From positions 1,178,001 through 1,242,000 of the forward strand of contig CAWEDP010000002.1 of the NCBI GenBank assembly GCA_963807925.1: a stretch of 64,000 bases of DNA, read 5' to 3'. Under the pieces are notes generated by a model. That model was not told where the DNA came from. It made no database searches and saw nothing but the letters and a program-made list of their open reading frames with translations. The DNA comes from CAWEDP01 sp963807925. GTDB taxonomy: Bacteria; Acidobacteriota; Vicinamibacteria; Vicinamibacterales; CAVVIG01. This document shows positions 59,737 through 64,000 of this stretch, in pieces (positions within the stretch are counted from its first letter, which is position 1; each line of letters begins with the position of its first letter). A program made the position numbers and the translations under genes.

Positions 59737-60572
59737 TTCGTGCGCGCAAACGCTTCGGCCAGCACTTCCTGGAGCCCGCGTGGGCCGAGAAGGTGGTGCG
59801 TGCGATCGATCCGCAGCCGCACGACACGTTTCTCGAAATCGGTCCGGGGGCCGGCGCGCTCACTGCGTTGCTCGCGCGGCGTGTCCGCCGGATCGTCGCC
59901 GTCGAGATCGATCGCGATCTGGTCCGGCGCCTCGGCTCGGCGAGTCTCTCGAACGTGACGATTCTCCAGGGCGACTTTCTGGCGCTCTCCGCCGGGGATC
60001 TGGAGGCGAGCCTCGAGCGTGAGCCGGTTCGCGTGGCCGGCAACCTGCCGTACAACATCGCGTCGCCGATCCTCTTCCGCCTCGTCGAGCTGAGGGATCG
60101 TGGATTGCCGATCTCAGAAGCCACGCTGATGCTGCAGCGGGAGGTCGCCGATCGCCTCGTCGCGAAGCCGGGGACCAGGGACTACGGTGTCCTCACGATT
60201 CTGATCGGCCACGTTGCGTCGGTCGAACGAGTGCTCGCGCTGCCGCCTGGCGCGTTTCGTCCGGCGCCGCGGGTCCACTCCGCGCTGGTGCGGTTGAGCT
60301 TTCATCCCCGCTCCCCCGCCGTCCAGGGGCCGGCTGCTTTCACGGCCATGGTTCGGGCCATCTTCTCGCGGCGCCGAAAGACCCTCGCCAATGCCCTTCT
60401 CGCGTTCGATCGAGCCGCCAGCACGGATCTGCATAAGCTCTTGGCACGAAACGGATTGGACGCCAGCAGGCGTCCGGAGACCTTTACGATTGCCGAGCTG
60501 GCGCGCCTGTCGGATCTGCTGGCCGATTCAGATGCACCGTCACCCCCCCGCGCAGACAGAGCTGTGCTATAG
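59733..60572 (+). CDS. rsmA: 16S rRNA dimethyladenosine transferase (KsgA)
   Basis: 279 aa from ATG 59733, overlapping the previous stop; the longer frame from 59241 is not used. RsmA dimethylates A1518 and A1519 of 16S rRNA. The start ARKRFGQHFLEPAWAEKVV is typical; SAM motif FLEIGPGAGALTALLARRVRRIVAVEID; catalytic NLPYNIASPI. The later PPGAFRPAPRVHSALVRL is the family C-terminal motif. It ends 178 bases before the proposed RNase J start, and the next promoter's -10 element overlaps its stop codon. Confidence 0.96.
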   Translation: MIRARKRFGQHFLEPAWAEKVVRAIDPQPHDTFLEIGPGAGALTALLARRVRRIVAVEIDRDLVRRLGSASLSNVTILQGDFLALSAGDLEASLEREPVRVAGNLPYNIASPILFRLVELRDRGLPISEATLMLQREVADRLVAKPGTRDYGVLTILIGHVASVERVLALPPGAFRPAPRVHSALVRLSFHPRSPAVQGPAAFTAMVRAIFSRRRKTLANALLAFDRAASTDLHKLLARNGLDASRRPETFTIAELARLSDLLADSDAPSPPRADRAVL

Positions 60573-60573
60573 T
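60565..60573 (+). promoter_or_regulatory. Extended -10 element upstream of RNase J
   Basis: TGCTATAGT: TATAGT (60568-60573) preceded by the TG of an extended -10. No good -35 is visible. It overlaps the rsmA stop and would give a leader of about 170 bases before the RNase J start. Nothing else is recognised in that leader. Confidence 0.55.
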
Positions 60574-60749
60574 TTCGCCCTAAGTCGTACGCAAGTCTCG
60601 TGTTACAGTCGAGCGCCAGTCGACTGGCGACTGACGACATCCCGCCTCGTTGATTCAGGCGCGCCCAGCAGCCTGACCGAGCCGCCTTGCGGCTCCTCGC
60701 GCCGACCTGGTTCCTCCCGGAACTGAATTGGTGCGGGTGTATCTCCTGG

Positions 60750-62411
60750 ATGCGCATGTTGGAAGTGGTGCCCCTCGGCGGCCTCGGCGAGTTCGGGATG
60801 AACATGCTCGCGGTCTCGTGGGGTGACTCGACGATCGTGGTGGATGCCGGGGTGATGTTCCCGGATCCGGAGCTGCTGGGCGTCGACCTGATCATTCCGG
60901 ACCTCGCGTACCTCGAGCAGAAGCGCCCGATCGCCGCGCTCGTGCTCACGCACGGTCACGAGGATCACATCGGCGGCGTGCCGTACGTATTGCCGCACAT
61001 CGACGGCCCGGTGGTCGGCACGCCGCTGACGCTGGCGCTCGTCGAGCCGAAGCTTGTCGAACACGGCATCGACGTGACGCGGGCGCGGCTGACGACGCTG
61101 CGACCGCCGCAGCGTCTCACGATCGGGCCGTTCGAGATCGAGTTCATCCGCGTCACGCACAGCATGCCTGACTGCGTGGCGCTGGCCATCCACACGCCCG
61201 AAGGCGTCGTCGTCCACACCGGCGACTTCAAGATCGACCAGACGCCGATCGACGGCGAGCACTTCGACGTGCACCGGTTCGCGCAGCTCGGCGACCAGGG
61301 CGTCCTGGCGCTCTTTGCCGACTCCACCAACATCGATCGACGCGGGTTCACCGGCTCGGAGCTCGAGGTGGTCGAGGCGTTCGAGGAGATCTTCACCAGC
61401 GCCCACGGCCGCCTGATCGTCGCGGCCTTTTCCTCGAGCATCTACCGGATGCAGATTCTCGTGAACCTGGCCGCCCAGTTCGAGCGCAACGTGGCGTTCG
61501 TCGGGCGGGGGATGATCGAGAACTCGCAGATTGCGCAGCGTCTTGGCTACCTGCGCATCCCCGCCGGCCTCCAGATCCGCGACGCCGACGTGCCGACCCA
61601 CCGGCCGGAGGACGTGCTGTGTCTCTGCACGGGATCGCAGGGGGAGCCGACGTCGGCGCTCTCGCGGATCGCGATTGACGATCACCGGTACGTCAAGATC
61701 GGGCCGGACGACACGGTCGTCCTCTCGGCGCGCTCCATCCCCGGAAACGAGAAAGGGATCGGGCGCGTGATCAATCACGTCGCGCACCGTGGCGCGGAGG
61801 TCATTCACGAGGGCATCAAGCACGTTCACGTGTCGGGGCACGGCAGCGAAGAGGAGCTGAAGATGATGCTCTCGCTCGTCAAGCCGCGGCACTTCGTGCC
61901 GGTCCACGGCGAGTACCGCCAGCTCGCCCAGCACGCGCGGATTGCGGGCCGTGTGTTCGCCGGCCGCGACCCCCGGCCCCGGATCCTTCTCGCCGAGAAC
62001 GGCGACGTGCTGCAGTTCGAGGAGGGCACCGGCCGGATCGCCGGCAAGACGACGGTCGGCCGCGTGCTCATCGACGGCACGCGCACCGGCGAGGTCGCCG
62101 ACGAGGTGCTCCGCGATCGGCGCCACATCGCCGAGGACGGCCTCGTCGTGCCGGTCGTCGCCATCAACCGGCAGACCGGCATGATCGAAGGGGTGCCGGA
62201 GATGGTGACGCGCGGATTCGTGATGGACGACAGCCAGGGACTCCTCGCCGAGGGCGCGCGCGTGCTCGCCGACGTCATCGACCACGCCAGCGTCGAGGAG
62301 CGGACCGATCAGGGACTGATCAAGGAAAAGCTCCGCATCGAGCTGCGCCGCTTCATCCGGAAACGTTCGGGCCGGCGGCCGCTCGTGCTGCCCGTCATCA
62401 TGGAGATCTGA
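60750..62411 (+). CDS. rnj: Ribonuclease J
   Basis: About 553 aa from ATG 60750, with a second ATG two codons later (MLEVVPLGGLGEFGMN is the usual start); neither has a good ribosome site. The metallo-beta-lactamase/beta-CASP fold is intact: LTHGHEDHIGG (metal ligands), HSMPDCVALAI, HTGDFKID, SGHGSEEELKMMLSLVKPRHFVPVHGEYRQL (beta-CASP). RNase J is a 5'-3' exonuclease and endonuclease for mRNA decay and rRNA maturation. The C-terminus ends KRSGRRPLVLPVIMEI as in other members. It precedes ftsK by four bases. Confidence 0.96.
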   Translation: MRMLEVVPLGGLGEFGMNMLAVSWGDSTIVVDAGVMFPDPELLGVDLIIPDLAYLEQKRPIAALVLTHGHEDHIGGVPYVLPHIDGPVVGTPLTLALVEPKLVEHGIDVTRARLTTLRPPQRLTIGPFEIEFIRVTHSMPDCVALAIHTPEGVVVHTGDFKIDQTPIDGEHFDVHRFAQLGDQGVLALFADSTNIDRRGFTGSELEVVEAFEEIFTSAHGRLIVAAFSSSIYRMQILVNLAAQFERNVAFVGRGMIENSQIAQRLGYLRIPAGLQIRDADVPTHRPEDVLCLCTGSQGEPTSALSRIAIDDHRYVKIGPDDTVVLSARSIPGNEKGIGRVINHVAHRGAEVIHEGIKHVHVSGHGSEEELKMMLSLVKPRHFVPVHGEYRQLAQHARIAGRVFAGRDPRPRILLAENGDVLQFEEGTGRIAGKTTVGRVLIDGTRTGEVADEVLRDRRHIAEDGLVVPVVAINRQTGMIEGVPEMVTRGFVMDDSQGLLAEGARVLADVIDHASVEERTDQGLIKEKLRIELRRFIRKRSGRRPLVLPVIMEI

Positions 62412-62415
62412 CATC

Positions 62416-64000
62416 GTGGCTGGATCGACCGTTTCGCGCCGGTTGAGCGAGTTCGTGGGTGTGGCCCTCTTCGCGGCCGCGCTCATCTGGATCGTCTCGC
62501 TGGCAGGCTACGACCCGAAGGATCCCGTCTGGTTCTTCAGCGCCGCGGCGCCGGCGGACGCAGTGGTCAACAACTTCGCCGGTCGGATCGGCGCCTTTCT
62601 GGCGGAGCTGTCGTTCCAGCTGTTCGGCTACGCGTCGTACTTCATTCCGGCCATTCTGGTCGTCATCGGGTGGAACTACTTCTGGTGCCGCACGTTCGAC
62701 GCGGCCGCGACGAAGGCGAGCGGCGCCGCCCTGCTCCTCGGATCGCTCAGCGCGCTGCTCAGCCTCGTGTTCGGCATGGTCGACGTCTCCGGAAAGGCCT
62801 TCCGCGCCGGCGGGTATGCCGGCGAACGGCTGGCGCGAATCCTCAACGCGTATCTGAACCGGACGGGCGCCGTCATCGTCATCCTGACGCTCATCTTCCT
62901 CTCCGTCATCGTCTCGACGCAGTTCTCGTTCGGCAGGCTCTTCGCGGCGCTGACCGCCATGATCGCCAACGGGATCCGGCGCGGCTGGAGCAGGGTGAAG
63001 GACCGGCGCGACGATCGGCGACGGGAGAAGCAGCGCCTCGAGGTGATTGCGAAGCACCGGAAGAACGCGCCTGTCGAGGGTCGCGCGGCGGCGCCTCCGC
63101 TCCTCGAACCGCTGGCGAAGCGGGCACGGCCGGTCCCGAGCGGGCCGCGGGACGGCGAGGCCGACGAGAGCGTCGCCGCGAAGCCGCTGCCGCGCTCCTA
63201 CGCGCCCGCCAGGGCTCCGAAGGTCACGCTGCCGACGCCGCCGCTGCCGCTCGCCGATCCCGAGCCGACCGCAAAGGCGCCCGCCGAGCGGCGGAAGGGC
63301 GATTACGCGCTGCCGCCGCTCGCGCTGCTCGACGCGCCGAAGATGGAGCGGAAGATCGACGAGCGCGAGCTCATGGACGGCGCCCGTCTGCTCGAGGAGA
63401 AGTGCCGCGAGTTCGCCGTCGAAGGCACCGTCGTGCAGATCCATCCCGGGCCGGTCGTCACCACCTTCGAGTTCAAGCCCGAGGCGGGCGTGAAGTACGC
63501 CAAGATCACCAGTCTCGCCGAGGACCTGTGCCTCGCGATGCAGGCCGAGTCCGTGCTGATCGATCGGATCCCCGGCAAGTCCACTGTCGGCATCCAGATT
63601 CCCAACCTCAATCGCGAGCAGATCTCGCTGCGCGAGCTCCTGGAGTCGGACACCTACCGTCGATCGCCGTCGAAGCTCACGCTCGCGCTGGGGAAGACGA
63701 TCCACGGCGACGCCTTCGTCTCCGATCTGTCGACGATGCCCCACCTGCTGATCGCGGGATCGACGGGCACCGGCAAGTCGGTCGGGCTGAACGCGATGCT
63801 CACGAGCATCCTCTACCGCGCCACCCCCGACGAAGTGCGGCTCATCATGATCGATCCCAAGCGGCTGGAGCTCGGGATGTACGAGGACATTCCTCACCTG
63901 TTGACGCCCGTCGTGGTGGATCCCAAGCAGGCGTCGAACGCCCTGCGCTGGGCCGTGCGCGAGATGGAAGAGCGCTACAAGACGCTGGCCGCGGAGGGCG
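62416..64000 (+). CDS. ftsK: DNA translocase FtsK/SpoIIIE, 5' part (runs off the window)
   Basis: 528 residues are visible from GTG 62416, four bases after the RNase J stop. The N-terminus has four hydrophobic segments (FVGVALFAAALIWIVSLAG; FLAELSFQLFGYASYFIPAILVVIGWNYF; SGAALLLGSLSALLSLVFGMV; VIVILTLIFLSVIVSTQFSF) that anchor it at the septum, then a Pro/Ala-rich linker (about 215-305) and the alpha/motor domains: FEFKPEAGVKYAKITSLAEDLCLAMQAESVLI and the Walker A GSTGTGKSVGLNAMLTSIL (about 450). It pumps chromosome DNA toward dif at division. The Walker B and gamma domain are beyond the window end. Confidence 0.94.
   Translation, partial: MAGSTVSRRLSEFVGVALFAAALIWIVSLAGYDPKDPVWFFSAAAPADAVVNNFAGRIGAFLAELSFQLFGYASYFIPAILVVIGWNYFWCRTFDAAATKASGAALLLGSLSALLSLVFGMVDVSGKAFRAGGYAGERLARILNAYLNRTGAVIVILTLIFLSVIVSTQFSFGRLFAALTAMIANGIRRGWSRVKDRRDDRRREKQRLEVIAKHRKNAPVEGRAAAPPLLEPLAKRARPVPSGPRDGEADESVAAKPLPRSYAPARAPKVTLPTPPLPLADPEPTAKAPAERRKGDYALPPLALLDAPKMERKIDERELMDGARLLEEKCREFAVEGTVVQIHPGPVVTTFEFKPEAGVKYAKITSLAEDLCLAMQAESVLIDRIPGKSTVGIQIPNLNREQISLRELLESDTYRRSPSKLTLALGKTIHGDAFVSDLSTMPHLLIAGSTGTGKSVGLNAMLTSILYRATPDEVRLIMIDPKRLELGMYEDIPHLLTPVVVDPKQASNALRWAVREMEERYKTLAAEG

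Overview
The window is high-GC, densely coded bacterial chromosome. Its gene content suggests an acidobacterium, probably Vicinamibacteria-like: an Oar-type TonB-dependent receptor with a carboxypeptidase-regulatory N-terminus, a DUF6178 protein, many GTG/TTG starts, and a dispersed GTCCGGC-TGAA-GCCGGAC palindrome I associate with that phylum. This assignment is inference from content; there is no rRNA gene or phylogeny to test it.

Layout. 0-3.7 kb: the 5' part of a sensor-like gene, a TAXI solute-binding lipoprotein, a Tat-exported Gfo/Idh/MocA oxidoreductase and a small exported NTF2-like protein. 3.8-8.9 kb: a leftward stress/ion cluster (HKD phospholipase, universal stress protein, MbfA-type ferritin/VIT1 iron transporter, ClC with CBS domains). 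9-16 kb: a small membrane protein, DUF6178, an aldo/keto reductase, and a TonB receptor coupled to a secreted protein. 16.3-22.0 kb: a 5.7-kb integrated island bounded by a 46-bp direct repeat that is the 3' part of tRNA-Pro(CGG). It carries a ParE-type toxin/antitoxin pair, a 1061-aa PLD-helicase with a DUF3427-like C-terminus, a frameshifted UPF0149/SEC-C gene and a BrnTA pair with a promoter-embedded operator. No integrase is seen. A decayed DUF2075 scrap lies just outside the left repeat.

22-43 kb: surE, an MFS carrier, two radical-SAM genes (amrS, moaA), a dicarboxylate symporter, an S4 protein, glycogen/trehalose genes (GH133, treZ), PBP1A behind a TerC gene (apparently with a CTG start), and the chaperone/protease run hspR-dnaJ-clpB-ftsH. 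43-50.7 kb: a broken membrane glycosyltransferase-like gene, an FG-GAP protein, a broken MFS gene, CDGSH, rho, a CoA-binding protein and a broken aminotransferase. 50.7-64 kb: housekeeping (coaD, rsmD, recG), an ECF sigma/anti-sigma/Spy-like module, a PfkB kinase divergent from lexA, nth, a zincin, rsmA, RNase J and the 5' part of ftsK.

Four otherwise conserved genes carry single-base frameshifts, three of them between 44.5 and 50.0 kb. Either the assembly has indel errors there or several genes are decaying. The most interesting unit is the tRNA-Pro island, which looks like a small defence/addiction cargo element.
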